From: an uncultured Rickettsiales bacterium
GTDB lineage: Bacteria > Pseudomonadota > Alphaproteobacteria > Rickettsiales > Rickettsiaceae
Direction of reading: 5' to 3'
NCBI GenBank assembly: GCA_903952265.1
Contig: CAJBEU010000002.1
Coordinates: 269,064 to 333,063 of the forward strand
Length of the DNA stretch: 64,000 nt
Made by a program: the position numbers and the translations under genes
Notes under the pieces: model-generated
Databases searched by the model: none
The model's input: the letters and a program-made list of their open reading frames with translations, nothing else
Told to the model about the DNA's origin: nothing
In this document: positions 45,301-54,745 of the stretch, one piece after another
How positions within the stretch are numbered: the stretch's first letter is position 1
Layout of the letters: every line of letters begins with the position of its first letter

Positions 45301-46131
45301 ATGAACGCAGTTACTAGATGTTATGCAGTTTGTCACTCAGACTCCTACGATATCATTGCAGCTAAAGCATATTTTAAAGAGCTAAATCTAAAATGCTCTC
45401 AAATTGATAATGTACTCTACATCTCTATGCCAATTCCAGGAAGAGAAGAAGAATATGCCGACATATTTGTGTTTTATTTCGGATCTCTAGTTATATGGAA
45501 CAGCACACTTCAGGAAGAAAAATTCATACAAGAAGAGTTACTCAAATTTGCAGGCACTCAATCACCAGAGTCTCAGCCAACAAATGAAGTAATAAAGTGC
45601 AAGTACAATCCGGAAGCTGAAAAAAGCTATGTTGATGAAGAGGAAGATTATGTGCTTTTAAATACGGACAATATCTTTACAAAATTTGCAGTGTCTTACG
45701 CGCTTGCACAATCTGTAAAACTTAGCTATCTAGAAAGCGCAGTTGCATATCTATTAAACAGCACCTCTAAGGTACAAAAAGAATTATCCCAAAATGGCAG
45801 CACTTCTCTCTCAAAAAAGGAAATTTCAAGAAAAATAGGCCAGCTGTTTAGCCAAAGATATGCAATAAACTTACACAACGATATATTGGATATTCCCGAA
45901 TTCTTTTGGAGCAGACCGACGTATGAACAGCTCTATCTTCTCACAGCTAGATATCAAGATGTGCAACCAAGGCAAAACACTTTAAATAGAAGAATAGACA
46001 TGATACACGATTTATACGAAGTGCTTTCAAATGACCTAAATTACAAGCATGCAAGCAGATTAGAGGTCATTATAATCACCCTAATAGCAATAGAAATCGT
46101 GCTGAGCGTAATTCATTTGGTTATTAAATAA
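45301..46131 (+). CDS. Rmd1/DUF155-family protein
   Basis: 276 residues from the ATG at 45301; an in-frame GTG at 45259 would add 14. It matches the Rmd1 (DUF155) pattern: an early RCYAVCHSDSYDI block, the central strand pair DIFVFYFGSLVIW, a helical region with FAVSYALAQSVKLSYLE, and a single C-terminal membrane helix (RLEVIIITLIAIEIVLSV). Eukaryotic members sit in the mitochondrial inner membrane; rickettsial members are conserved but without proven function. Tail-anchor topology is inferred. It is divergent from tlc. Confidence 0.85.
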   Translation: MNAVTRCYAVCHSDSYDIIAAKAYFKELNLKCSQIDNVLYISMPIPGREEEYADIFVFYFGSLVIWNSTLQEEKFIQEELLKFAGTQSPESQPTNEVIKCKYNPEAEKSYVDEEEDYVLLNTDNIFTKFAVSYALAQSVKLSYLESAVAYLLNSTSKVQKELSQNGSTSLSKKEISRKIGQLFSQRYAINLHNDILDIPEFFWSRPTYEQLYLLTARYQDVQPRQNTLNRRIDMIHDLYEVLSNDLNYKHASRLEVIIITLIAIEIVLSVIHLVIK

Positions 46132-46157
46132 AAAGAGCAGTCTGTGCAATTCATCTA

Positions 46158-47228
46158 CTAGCGACTAGGTTCTAGATTTGAATTTGATCTCACACTTTCA
46201 GAAAAGATGTGTTTTTGAAAATCAAAAAATTTTGCCGTATTTATCCTTCTTTCTGCGTGTATTCCAAAAAGGTTCTCTGATTCGTAAATTGCCTTACGAG
46301 TTCTGTCATTTAGATTGCCTCCGGAGATAATTACTAAAACCTTCTGAGGTGCAGTTTTACATTCCAGCCACTTTGCAACTGATGCCATGTTAATGGCGCA
46401 TGCAGCCTCGCAATTAACCTGTAACGCTGCATTTAAAACCTTTGTCCAATGCAAAATCTCTTCTTCTTCAACTAAAAAAAATCCATCTATAGATCTCAGA
46501 TACGGCAATGTAGCATTAACAACTGCATAGGTATTAAGCCCATCTGCCAAGGTGTCAAAAGACTCTGGAGATAATACTGATTCTCCTCTTATAATTGACC
46601 TTAGCGCGTGATCTGATGCTTGTTTTTCTGTTCCAAAAACTTTTGTTTGCGGAGACAGGATGTTCTTTGCCAGAAGGGATCCGGCAACTAAACCGCCACT
46701 AGCACAAGATGCAAAAATTCCATCAAGCTTTACATTAGACAGTTGTTGCAATGCTTCAAAACAAACAGTTCCAGCTCCAGCAATAACCATTTCACTATTA
46801 GCTGAAGGAAAATATGCGAATCCCTTTTTGGCGTCATTTTTTGCTCCCTCTGCAGCTTCTAAAGCGGAATTTGTTCTAACAACTTCCGCTCCATAGTGCA
46901 TGATCTTTTCAACTTTAATTCTAGCAGAGTGTGCTGGCAAGTGGATCCTGGCATTCATGTTGAGCTTTTTTGCAACAAAGGATACTCCAAGGCCGTGATT
47001 ACCTGTACTACTTGCAGAGACCATTTTAGGAATTCCTTCCGAAAGAGATAAGAAATAGTTAAACACACCCCTTACCTTAAATGCACCAGTATGCTGAAGA
47101 GACTCAAGTTTAAAGTAAACTTCGTGACCCAGCATCGAATTGATTATTTCAGAAGTTATAACCGGAGTTTTTAAAATATAGTCCTTAATGCGTAAAAAAG
47201 CTTTTTCAACTTCTAGAGTATTTTGCAT
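46158..47228 (-). CDS. Threonine/serine dehydratase-like PLP enzyme
   Basis: 356 residues, fold-type II pyridoxal-phosphate enzyme of the threonine dehydratase / serine racemase group. The PLP lysine is in GAFKVRG near 46-52, the phosphate/substrate loop is SASSTGNHG, the glycine-rich loop SCASGGLVAGS and the late ISGGNLN block. No C-terminal ACT domain, so it resembles catabolic TdcB or serine racemase rather than biosynthetic IlvA. The last ~25 residues are an unusual polar tail. Isolated between converging and diverging neighbours. Confidence 0.85.
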   Translation of the reverse strand: MQNTLEVEKAFLRIKDYILKTPVITSEIINSMLGHEVYFKLESLQHTGAFKVRGVFNYFLSLSEGIPKMVSASSTGNHGLGVSFVAKKLNMNARIHLPAHSARIKVEKIMHYGAEVVRTNSALEAAEGAKNDAKKGFAYFPSANSEMVIAGAGTVCFEALQQLSNVKLDGIFASCASGGLVAGSLLAKNILSPQTKVFGTEKQASDHALRSIIRGESVLSPESFDTLADGLNTYAVVNATLPYLRSIDGFFLVEEEEILHWTKVLNAALQVNCEAACAINMASVAKWLECKTAPQKVLVIISGGNLNDRTRKAIYESENLFGIHAERRINTAKFFDFQKHIFSESVRSNSNLEPSR

Positions 47229-47332
47229 AAAGAGTCCTTGTAGATTTAATGATGATTTTGGAAGTTTTTACAAAGATGCCATTGGGGTTAAAAAATATTT
47301 CTGTGTAAACATTTATAGAAGAAAAATCAGTA

Positions 47333-47361
47333 CTTGATTTTTATTATATAAATACCTATAT
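47333..47361 (+). promoter_or_regulatory. Heat-shock-like (sigma-32) promoter of lon
   Basis: CTTGATT (47333-47339) and CCTATAT (47355-47361) are 15 bases apart, a fair match to the alphaproteobacterial RpoH promoter type (CTTG...CCTATNT). It is 92 bases before the lon ATG. lon is a classic RpoH target. A second AT-rich sequence inside the spacer could confuse the call. Confidence 0.45.
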
Positions 47362-47453
47362 GGAAAATACGAAGTGCGTTAATTCTCGATGAGAATAACA
47401 TCAATATCGAAATTGCACTCAATCTAATTTCTTTTAATTTATTGGAGCAAAAA

Positions 47454-49865
47454 ATGACAGACCTTCTACCGCTCATACCCCTAAAAAATGTAGCAATTTT
47501 TCCTCATGGAGTAATTCCCCTTTCAATAGGTAGAAAAAAATCCCTAAGGGCTACAAATGTGTCCTTAGAAAATTACGAAAGCTATCTAATAGTGTGCTTA
47601 CAAAAGTCCTCTGAAGCAGAAGATCCGATGGCAGAGGATTTGCATCGAGTAGGCACTAAAGTAAAAATCATACAATCAATTGCCTTGCAAGAGGATGGAG
47701 TAAGGTTGTTGATTGAGGGAAAAGAAAGAGTAGAAATTCAGAGCGTTGTCGAGCAAGAAAGATGCCTAATGACTTCTCATAGAATACTAAAAGATGTAGC
47801 TCCTCAAAGTGATCTAGAACTTACTGCGTTAAACCATCTATGCGAGAGGTTAATTGAACAATTTTCGTTGTACGGAAATATAAGCAAATCAGTGCATCCA
47901 GAAGTAATAGCCTCTTTGCTTCAGCATAAAGATCCCTCCCATACAACCAACGTAATATCTTCTTATATCGGCAATTGCTCAGCCTACCAAAAACAACAAA
48001 TTTTGGAAGAAATGGATCTAAAGGAACGCACTCTAAAGCTCCTAGACTTGCTGCAAAAGGACATAATGATTTTGCAAACAGATCAAGAGATAGATCAAAA
48101 AATTAGGTCTCAAATAGAAAAAGCACAAAAAGAGTACTATCTTAAAGAAAAAATCAGCGCCATACAAAAAGAGCTCGAGTCAGTAGGAGAAAAATCAGAT
48201 ATATTACAATTGGAAGAAAAAATTGAACAACTGAAACTTTCCCCGGAAGCAAAAGAAAAGGCTCAAAGTGAATTAAAAAAGTACAAGTTAATGAGCCCTA
48301 TGTCAGCTGAAGCTTCTGTAGTGCGCAATTACTTAGACACCCTGCTCTCACTACCTTGGGGAAAAAAAACAGACGAAAGCCTTGTTGATCTAAACAAAGC
48401 TCAGCAGTTACTCAATGAAGAGCATTACGGTCTGGAAAAAGTCAAAGAAAGAATCATAGAATACTTAGCAGTATTAAAAAGATCCCAAAAAATTAAAGGT
48501 CCTATACTATTTTTAGTTGGCCCCCCAGGAGTAGGTAAAACGTCCCTTGCATCTTCGATAGCAAAAGCAACTGGCAGAGTATACATAAAATGTTCTCTTG
48601 GAGGAGTACATGATGAAGCAGAAATAAGAGGCCACAGGAAAACATACGTTGGCGCAATGACAGGCAAAATTATTGCCGCGATGAAAAAAGCAGGTACGGA
48701 TAATCCTGTCATCTTACTTGATGAAATAGATAAGATGGGATCTGATTTTAGAGGAGACCCGACATCTGCGTTACTTGAAGTTCTTGATCCAGAACAAAAT
48801 TCAAAATTCTTAGATAACTATCTAGAGGTGGGTTACGACCTGTCTCAGGTCATGTTTGTGGCAGCTGCTAATTCTTTTAATTGCCCAACTCCTTTGCTTG
48901 ATAGAATGGAAATTATTCGTCTGTCTGGGTACCTTGATGAAGAAAAGTTACAAATAGCCAAGATACATTTAATTCCAAAACAAATAAGTGCACATGGTTT
49001 GGAAAAAGGAGAATTCAGTCTAACAGATAGCGCGGTTTTGCAAGTTATCAAAAGCTACACAAAAGAGTCTGGTGTGAGAAATCTGGAAAGAGAAATAGGA
49101 ACTTTGGCTCGAAAAAGTTTAGTAAAAATACTTAACAAAGAAACGGAACAAATTCGAGTAACAAAAAGTAATGTTGCCAGCTTTTTAGGACAGCAGAAAT
49201 ATCGCATCACTCTTCCAGAAGAACAAAATCAGGTAGGTGTTACGACAGGATTAGCCTATACAGAAGTTGGAGGAGAGCTGCTGTCTATAGAGGCACTGAT
49301 CCTACCCGGAAAAGGAGAAATTCATACCACTGGCAAATTGGGAATGGTAATGAAAGAATCAGCTCAAGCAGCTTTTAGCTTTTTTAAATCCATTGCTTCT
49401 TCCTTTGGAATCAGCCCCTCTGCGTATAAAGATCAAGACATACATCTTCACGTACCTCAAGGCGCAATACCAAAGGATGGTCCATCTGCCGGAGTAGCAA
49501 TCTTTACGACCATAGTATCTGTAATGACAAACCTACAGGTAAAAAACACTATCGCAATGACTGGAGAGATCACTTTAAGAGGAAAAGTCCTTGCAATAGG
49601 GGGTCTTAAAGAAAAGCTTTTCGCAGCCCAAAGGGTTGGAATAACAACAGTAATATTACCTAAAGAAAATGAAAAAGATCTAGAAGAAATTCCAACAAGC
49701 ATTAAAGAAAAGCTCATTATAGTACCAATTAGTATGGCCGAGGAAGCTCTAAAAATTGCCTTGGATGGTTTTGATAAAAAATTCAATATATGTAAAACAA
49801 ATCCGCAAGATTTGGTCAGACATTTGCAACCAATTCAACAACAAGACGCTAATCCATTACCATAA
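47454..49865 (+). CDS. lon: ATP-dependent protease Lon
   Basis: Soluble AAA+ serine protease that degrades misfolded and regulatory proteins. 803 residues from the ATG at 47454, with GGAG at good ribosome-binding distance; a TTG at 47442 is in frame but less likely. N-terminal substrate domain (LPLIPLKNVAIFPHGVIPL; read as P-L-x-x-x-x-x-x-F-P), long coiled coil near 200-270, Walker A GPPGVGKTS near 356, Walker B ILLDEIDKMG, and the Ser-Lys dyad in KDGPSAGVA near 676 and the later GKVLAIGGLKEK block. Complete. Confidence 0.97.
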   Translation: MTDLLPLIPLKNVAIFPHGVIPLSIGRKKSLRATNVSLENYESYLIVCLQKSSEAEDPMAEDLHRVGTKVKIIQSIALQEDGVRLLIEGKERVEIQSVVEQERCLMTSHRILKDVAPQSDLELTALNHLCERLIEQFSLYGNISKSVHPEVIASLLQHKDPSHTTNVISSYIGNCSAYQKQQILEEMDLKERTLKLLDLLQKDIMILQTDQEIDQKIRSQIEKAQKEYYLKEKISAIQKELESVGEKSDILQLEEKIEQLKLSPEAKEKAQSELKKYKLMSPMSAEASVVRNYLDTLLSLPWGKKTDESLVDLNKAQQLLNEEHYGLEKVKERIIEYLAVLKRSQKIKGPILFLVGPPGVGKTSLASSIAKATGRVYIKCSLGGVHDEAEIRGHRKTYVGAMTGKIIAAMKKAGTDNPVILLDEIDKMGSDFRGDPTSALLEVLDPEQNSKFLDNYLEVGYDLSQVMFVAAANSFNCPTPLLDRMEIIRLSGYLDEEKLQIAKIHLIPKQISAHGLEKGEFSLTDSAVLQVIKSYTKESGVRNLEREIGTLARKSLVKILNKETEQIRVTKSNVASFLGQQKYRITLPEEQNQVGVTTGLAYTEVGGELLSIEALILPGKGEIHTTGKLGMVMKESAQAAFSFFKSIASSFGISPSAYKDQDIHLHVPQGAIPKDGPSAGVAIFTTIVSVMTNLQVKNTIAMTGEITLRGKVLAIGGLKEKLFAAQRVGITTVILPKENEKDLEEIPTSIKEKLIIVPISMAEEALKIALDGFDKKFNICKTNPQDLVRHLQPIQQQDANPLP

Positions 49866-50027
49866 AAAAAGCCTGTAATTAAATGTCCAAGAAAAAGCCT
49901 TTTTAGCTAAATGCACAAAGGGGCTTTCTTGTAATAAGGTTTGGGAAAACAGCAAAAACGTCTAGGCTAGTGAAATAAAAAGATGAGAGGTAAGAAAAAC
50001 GCCTTACTGCTCAAAATAGTTGAAGGT

Positions 50028-50445
50028 TTACTTAGATTTTTGGCTAGTTGCAGCACCTGAATTGGGCTGGATTTGGAATGCCTTTTTTCTACGCACGAGA
50101 TTTTCTCTCAAAATAGATGCTAAACGCTCTTTCTTTCCTTTATGTAGATTCTCAACCATAAATGACTCACCCGATCCTGAGTTTTTTTCTAGGAGGAATA
50201 TACACGCCGGCCACAAAAGGCTGACTGCATTTTTCTAAGACAAAAGTGTACCCACCCTCAGTTTTTGATAGATAAGTAATATACCAGCCATTGGCTCTCT
50301 TTTTTTCTAGGGAGGAAAAATCCGTTACAGGAAAAAAAGCAATTAAGGATTCAATTTTTCTATTCATACGGCGTCCCAATAAAGCATCAGTAAACTTAAA
50401 AGTGCCCACATAGATTATATCTGGGTTTAAAATAAAAAAAACCAA
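50028..50445 (-). pseudogene. Small unknown gene broken at a 7-base homopolymer
   Basis: Two phases join at the T-run 50182-50188 (A-run on the minus strand). Upstream phase: TTG 50445 or ATG 50367 (MNRKIESLIAFFPVTDFSS...GWYITYLSKTEGGYTFVLEK). Downstream phase, reached if one A is skipped: KNSGSGESFMVENLHKGKKE then RLASILRENLVRRKKAFQ to the stop at 50028. Both parts look protein-like, so a gene of about 113-139 residues is likely, either recently mutated or read by slippage. No family recognised. Between lon and this gene (49866-50027) I see only a poor AAAAAGCC/GGGCTTT hairpin after lon. Confidence 0.45.
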
Positions 50446-50504
50446 AATCTAGAGCCCTCTTGTTTTATTTGAAGCATCAGTATAGCATGAATTCATGTTG
50501 AAGA

Positions 50505-50580
50505 GGGGCCATAGCTCAGCTGGTAGAGTGTTTGAATGGCATTCAAAAGGTCAGCGGTTCGAACCCGCTTGGCTCCACCA
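50505..50580 (+). tRNA. tRNA-Ala (anticodon GGC)
   Basis: Acceptor GGGGCCA pairs with TGGCTCC. Anticodon stem TTTGA/TCAAA encloses ATGGCAT, anticodon GGC. T-arm GCGGTTCGAACCCGC is standard and CCA is encoded. It starts a two-tRNA group before fabD. Confidence 0.95.
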
Positions 50581-50702
50581 AGTTGTGAAAGAAAGTAGTA
50601 CAAAATTCGGAGTTTTTATCCCTTATCCTATACAATAGTTATTTTTTCAAGAGCTCCTGATTGACATTATACAACTCAAATAGTACTAGTATTCCTCGTT
50701 GA

Positions 50703-50776
50703 TGGGATGTAGCCAAGTGGCAAGGCAGCGGGTTTTGATCCCGCCATCGGTGGTTCGAATCCATCCATCCCAGCCA
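50703..50776 (+). tRNA. tRNA-Gln (anticodon TTG)
   Basis: Acceptor TGGGATG pairs with CATCCCA; the T1-A72 end is typical of tRNA-Gln. Anticodon stem GCGGG/CCCGC encloses TTTTGAT, anticodon TTG. G discriminator, CCA encoded. Located 27 bases before fabD. Confidence 0.96.
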
Positions 50777-50803
50777 TGCTTTCTTTAACGCGATAGCGCT
50801 TTT

Positions 50804-51790
50804 ATGATGCTAATAGCATTTCCTGGACAAGGATCTCAACAAGTTGGTATGGGTAAAGATATTTACGATTATTTACCAGATGCTCGAAAAATTTTCGAAG
50901 AAGCGGACGATATTCTAGGCTTTTCTTTAAGTAAACTTATTTTTTATGGCAGTCAGGAAGAGCTTCGTATAACAAAAAATGCTCAACCAGCGCTGCTAGT
51001 TACGTGCATAGCAATTTTGAGATTTCTAGAAATTAGATTTGAAAAAAAATTGCACGAATTTGCACACCTGTTGGCAGGACACTCTATGGGACAGTATACA
51101 GCCCTGTGCGCCTCTCAAGCGATTAGTTTTAAAGACGCTCTTTACTTACTAAATGCACGAGCAGAATTGATGAATCAAGCTCCACCAGGAAGTATGCTTG
51201 CATGCCTAACCACACCTTTGGATGATGTTTTGGCGGTATTAGAAAAGGCTCAAAAATATGGAACATGCTGCATAGCAAATTATAATTCAAATACTCAAAC
51301 GATACTTAGCGGTGAGACAGATGCTATATTAGTCGCAGAGTCAGAATTAAAGGTCTTAAAACACAAAACTGTTATGCTAAATGTCAGCGGAGCATTCCAC
51401 AGTCCTTTAATGCAAGTAGCAGCCATTAAATTTAAAGAATTTATTGATAAGGTTGAATTTCATACTCCAAAAATTGACATAATAGATAATGTCACAGGAA
51501 CTCTCTTAGAATCAGAATCTGTTAAAGAAACCTTGATAAAGCATCTGACAAGTCCGGTGAGATGGATGCAAACAATTGACTATTTTTTGAAACTACAACG
51601 CAGTAATTTGAGTCAAGAAGCTAGTCAAACAGAATTGCAAGGAAATTCAAAAGCTTCGACCTTGATGGAAATAGGACCAGGATCTGTTTTAACAAATTTA
51701 GCAAAAAGAGACAACAAGGCCCTAAGGCTTTTCAACATCTCAAGTATAGATAACGTTAAGTCTTTTGCATCTTTTAACCAACTAATCTAA
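50804..51790 (+). CDS. fabD: Malonyl-CoA:ACP transacylase FabD
   Basis: Loads malonyl groups on acyl carrier protein for fatty-acid synthesis. 328 residues, slightly longer than E. coli FabD (309). N-terminal AFPGQGSQQVGMGK, nucleophile elbow GHSMGQ near 92-97 with Ser94, QPALLVT, and SGAFHSPLM with the catalytic His. A polar insertion near residues 265-285 (SNLSQEASQTELQGNSKAS) accounts for the extra length. No fabG, acpP or fabF adjacent. Confidence 0.95.
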   Translation: MMLIAFPGQGSQQVGMGKDIYDYLPDARKIFEEADDILGFSLSKLIFYGSQEELRITKNAQPALLVTCIAILRFLEIRFEKKLHEFAHLLAGHSMGQYTALCASQAISFKDALYLLNARAELMNQAPPGSMLACLTTPLDDVLAVLEKAQKYGTCCIANYNSNTQTILSGETDAILVAESELKVLKHKTVMLNVSGAFHSPLMQVAAIKFKEFIDKVEFHTPKIDIIDNVTGTLLESESVKETLIKHLTSPVRWMQTIDYFLKLQRSNLSQEASQTELQGNSKASTLMEIGPGSVLTNLAKRDNKALRLFNISSIDNVKSFASFNQLI

Positions 51791-51803
51791 TAACTAAGAA
51801 AGA

Positions 51804-51992
51804 ATGTTTTACTCAAAAAATGTAATCAAATTGCTAATCAATGTATTAACTTATGTTGTTATCATGACTTTTTGTACAAGTTGTGCACATGTAAACAGTA
51901 CTCAAAAAAAGATCATAGAAATTGATCCTTTAGAAATACCGCCAGTTGAAGAGCTGGATATCTTAAGGAATCACAAGCTCAAAGACCATTAA
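51804..51992 (+). CDS. Small predicted lipoprotein
   Basis: 62 residues. A basic N-terminus (YSKNVIKLL) leads into a hydrophobic stretch ending IMTFCTSCAHV. Cys27 could be lipidated, although the preceding residues (C-T-S) are a weak lipobox. The mature part is short, acidic and rich in Pro/Glu/Ile (IDPLEIPPVEELDI). An A/G-rich stretch (AAGAAAG) precedes the ATG. It starts 14 bases after fabD. Such mini-lipoproteins are common in alphaproteobacteria; no family is assigned. Confidence 0.5.
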   Translation: MFYSKNVIKLLINVLTYVVIMTFCTSCAHVNSTQKKIIEIDPLEIPPVEELDILRNHKLKDH

Positions 51993-52016
51993 CAAACAAA
52001 CACCTAAAAATCTTAG

Positions 52017-52427
52017 TTATTCCTTAGTAAAGCTCACTTCGTTTGAAAAGCTCTGTATATCTTTGTAATAGCGCCTTATGGACTCTAAAGACTTAGAGTC
52101 TGAAGGGAATATTATTATTTCTTCTTTACACACTATTTTATTGGAAACGCAATCTACGCAAACAAGGACGTTAGGGAAATTAGGAAATTCTGGACACGTA
52201 GTAAGATAAATCGGCTGCAAATCTAGATCGATATCCTTATCCGTTGCATGAGGGATAAAAGAGAGCTGCTTGTTGGTCCACAAAAGCCTATCCATAAAGT
52301 CCATTGCCTCCACTGAGGAAAATAATATTCCTACCTTTAATTCCAGAGAGTATAGTTGTTCTACATGCTCCAAAACGCTTTTTGACAAAACTCCATAAGA
52401 TTGTACGAACTTGATTTTGCGTAGCAT
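52017..52427 (-). CDS. holC: DNA polymerase III chi subunit-like protein
   Basis: 136 residues from the ATG at 52427; a TTG at 52487 in the same frame would add 20 residues unlike the family. The HolC pattern is visible: an N-terminal nucleotide-binding-like fold (KVGILFSSVEAMDFMDRLLW), then LWTNKQLSFIPHATDKD and QPIYLTT, which correspond to the chi signature L-W-x-x-x-x-x-x-F-x-P-H and P-I-x-L-T. Chi links the clamp loader to single-strand DNA-binding protein. Divergent from murB. Confidence 0.8.
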   Translation of the reverse strand: MLRKIKFVQSYGVLSKSVLEHVEQLYSLELKVGILFSSVEAMDFMDRLLWTNKQLSFIPHATDKDIDLDLQPIYLTTCPEFPNFPNVLVCVDCVSNKIVCKEEIIIFPSDSKSLESIRRYYKDIQSFSNEVSFTKE

Positions 52428-52520
52428 ATCCAATATTTTCGAGTATCTTAATTTTTGGATAAAATAAAGGAAAAACTGACATTCCAAATTATCTTATACT
52501 CTTAACTGTTACTAAATTTA

Positions 52521-53426
52521 ATGAACTTAGTAGACATAGTAAAGGAACTACATCTAAAAGAGGGGTGTAAGTTTCAAAAAAACCTCGCAAATCTAACGCG
52601 TTTTGGAGTTGGAGGACCTGCTGAGATTTTCTACAGTCCTCATAACGAAAATGAGCTAGCCTATTTTCTAAAATCCATACCTTCAGACGTAGCTATTACC
52701 GTTATAGGAAATGGATCCAATATTTTGATAAAAGACAGAGGAATAAAAGATGTCGTAATAAAGCTTGGTAAAAATTTTTCATCTGTAAATTTGTACGAAG
52801 ACCACGTATATGTGGGTGCTGCAACATTAAATTGGGTATTTGCAAAAACATGCATGATAAATAACATAGCTAATTTTGAATTTATAGAGTGGATACCGGG
52901 CTCAATAGGAGGAGGAATAAGCATGAATGCTGGTAGCTACGGTCACGAATTTTGCGACTCTCTTGTTTCTGTAAGGCTGATGAACAGATTAGGTGAGATA
53001 CAAGTTTTAGCAAAAGATGCAATAAAATTCGGTTATAGAAGCACAAGCCTGCCAAAGGATTGTGTAGTATTGGGAGCAAGCTTTGCGAGAAAATATCAAA
53101 GCTCGGCACTTATAAAAGAAAAAATGTCACGTTACTATGAACAAAAAAAATCAACCCAACCAATTTTTTGTAAAACGGCGGGCAGTACCTTCGTCAACCC
53201 TAAAATTGGAGAAAAAAAATCTTGGCAATACATAAAAGAGGTGGGAGGAGATAACATAAAGATAGGTGGGGCCATATGGTCACCAAAGCATCTAAACTTT
53301 GCCATTAACTTAAGTGAAGCAACTGCAAAAGATCTTGAAGAACTGATAAAATTTACCAGAGAAGAAGTCTATAAAAAATTCTCTATTATGTTAGAACTAG
53401 AGATCAAAATACTCGGTTCGGTATAA
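52521..53426 (+). CDS. murB: UDP-N-acetylenolpyruvoylglucosamine reductase MurB
   Basis: FAD enzyme that completes UDP-MurNAc. 301 residues. FAD-binding blocks: NLTRFGVGGPAEIFY, GNGSNILIKD and IPGSIGGGISMNAGSYG; FGYRST carries the substrate-side Tyr-Arg; TAGSTFVNP has the catalytic Ser. Type I versus II could not be decided by eye. It is separated from murE and murF, another piece of the scattered dcw set. ctpA follows after 38 bases. Confidence 0.95.
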   Translation: MNLVDIVKELHLKEGCKFQKNLANLTRFGVGGPAEIFYSPHNENELAYFLKSIPSDVAITVIGNGSNILIKDRGIKDVVIKLGKNFSSVNLYEDHVYVGAATLNWVFAKTCMINNIANFEFIEWIPGSIGGGISMNAGSYGHEFCDSLVSVRLMNRLGEIQVLAKDAIKFGYRSTSLPKDCVVLGASFARKYQSSALIKEKMSRYYEQKKSTQPIFCKTAGSTFVNPKIGEKKSWQYIKEVGGDNIKIGGAIWSPKHLNFAINLSEATAKDLEELIKFTREEVYKKFSIMLELEIKILGSV

Positions 53427-53464
53427 AATAATCATATTTATTGTAACTAAAAAATTCATTCAAA

Positions 53465-54733
53465 ATGGTATTAAAAAAAACAATCTTTGTGTGCGTGCTT
53501 TTTTTTTATTCATACTCTCAGGGCGAATTGCCAAAAAAACCTCAAGCAAAAGAAATACAATCATATATAAGTCAATTTGAAGAAGCTTTGCATATCGCTG
53601 CAAGACACCACGTGACACAACCTAACTATCAAGATTTGGTAAACAATGCAATATCGGGAATGTTAAAATCCTTAGATCAATATTCTTGCTACATTATTGG
53701 AGAGGAAGTAGACCCTTTTCTAGATGATTTATCTGGGAGTTTTGGTGGCATAGGAATTGAGATACATCTTGAAGAAGACGAAAGCATAAAAGTCGTTGCT
53801 CCTATCGAGGATTTTCCAGCAGCAAAGTCTGGAATTAGGAGTGGAGACAAAATAGTATCAATCGACGGAGTAACAACAAAGGAATTGGGTTTTATAAAAT
53901 CAGTTCGAAAACTTCGTGGAAAACCAGGTACAAAAGTCAGAGTCACCGTAGAAAGGTCCAATGCAAAAGCTCTTTTAAACTACGACATAATGAGAGTGAT
54001 AGTAAGAACATATCCAGTGAAAAGCCAGCTAGATGGAAATGTAGTTTACATCAAGATGCCGCGTTTTTCCTCAAAAAGCGCTGCGGAGTTAGAACAAGTG
54101 TTAGAGGCATCGTTTAGAGAGAAAAAGGATCTTGTGGGAATAATACTAGATTTACGAAACAACCCAGGAGGGGCGCTAACTCAGGCAGTGGCAGTTAGCG
54201 ACTATTTTCTTGCATCTGGAGCAATAGTGGGAATAAAGAGTAAAGAAGGAAATATACAAATGATAAGAGTGAACCAACATGGCAAAAAAGCACCTAATTT
54301 GCCTTTAGTCGTGCTAATTAATCAGGGCTCTGCTTCAGCTTCTGAAATTGTCGCAGGAGCCCTGCAAGACAATAAAAGAGCAGTAATTGTGGGTACTCAA
54401 TCTTTTGGTAAAGGCACAGTACAAAATCTGATTAAAACCACAAGAAACGATGCAATAATAAAAATTACTACATCTACATACTGCTCTCCTAAAGGAAAAT
54501 TTATAGATAAAAAAGGGATTCTTCCAGATATTATAGTAGAGCCAGAATTAAATCAGGACAAAAATGAATCAGAACAAATTAAAAAATCTAAAACAGGATT
54601 GCTACAAGAAAATGATATTCAGTACAAAAAAGCATATGAAATAGTCAGCAAGCTCGATTACTTCAATATATTAAACAAGGACCAAACAAAATCCGGAATA
54701 CTCAACACAAGCTCAACAAAAAAAATTCTTTAG
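53465..54733 (+). CDS. ctpA: C-terminal processing protease CtpA (S41 family)
   Basis: Periplasmic serine protease with a PDZ domain, which trims or degrades envelope proteins. 422 residues. Signal peptide at 1-20 (KKTIFVCVLFFYSYSQG). PDZ domain near 95-180 (GIGIEIHLEEDESIKVVAPI; AAKSGIRSGDKIVSIDG). The Ser-Lys dyad is in NQGSASASEIVAGAL and SFGKGTVQ. The C-terminal ~50 residues are charged and variable. serS begins 12 bases later. Confidence 0.94.
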   Translation: MVLKKTIFVCVLFFYSYSQGELPKKPQAKEIQSYISQFEEALHIAARHHVTQPNYQDLVNNAISGMLKSLDQYSCYIIGEEVDPFLDDLSGSFGGIGIEIHLEEDESIKVVAPIEDFPAAKSGIRSGDKIVSIDGVTTKELGFIKSVRKLRGKPGTKVRVTVERSNAKALLNYDIMRVIVRTYPVKSQLDGNVVYIKMPRFSSKSAAELEQVLEASFREKKDLVGIILDLRNNPGGALTQAVAVSDYFLASGAIVGIKSKEGNIQMIRVNQHGKKAPNLPLVVLINQGSASASEIVAGALQDNKRAVIVGTQSFGKGTVQNLIKTTRNDAIIKITTSTYCSPKGKFIDKKGILPDIIVEPELNQDKNESEQIKKSKTGLLQENDIQYKKAYEIVSKLDYFNILNKDQTKSGILNTSSTKKIL

Positions 54734-54745
54734 CTCACTAATATA

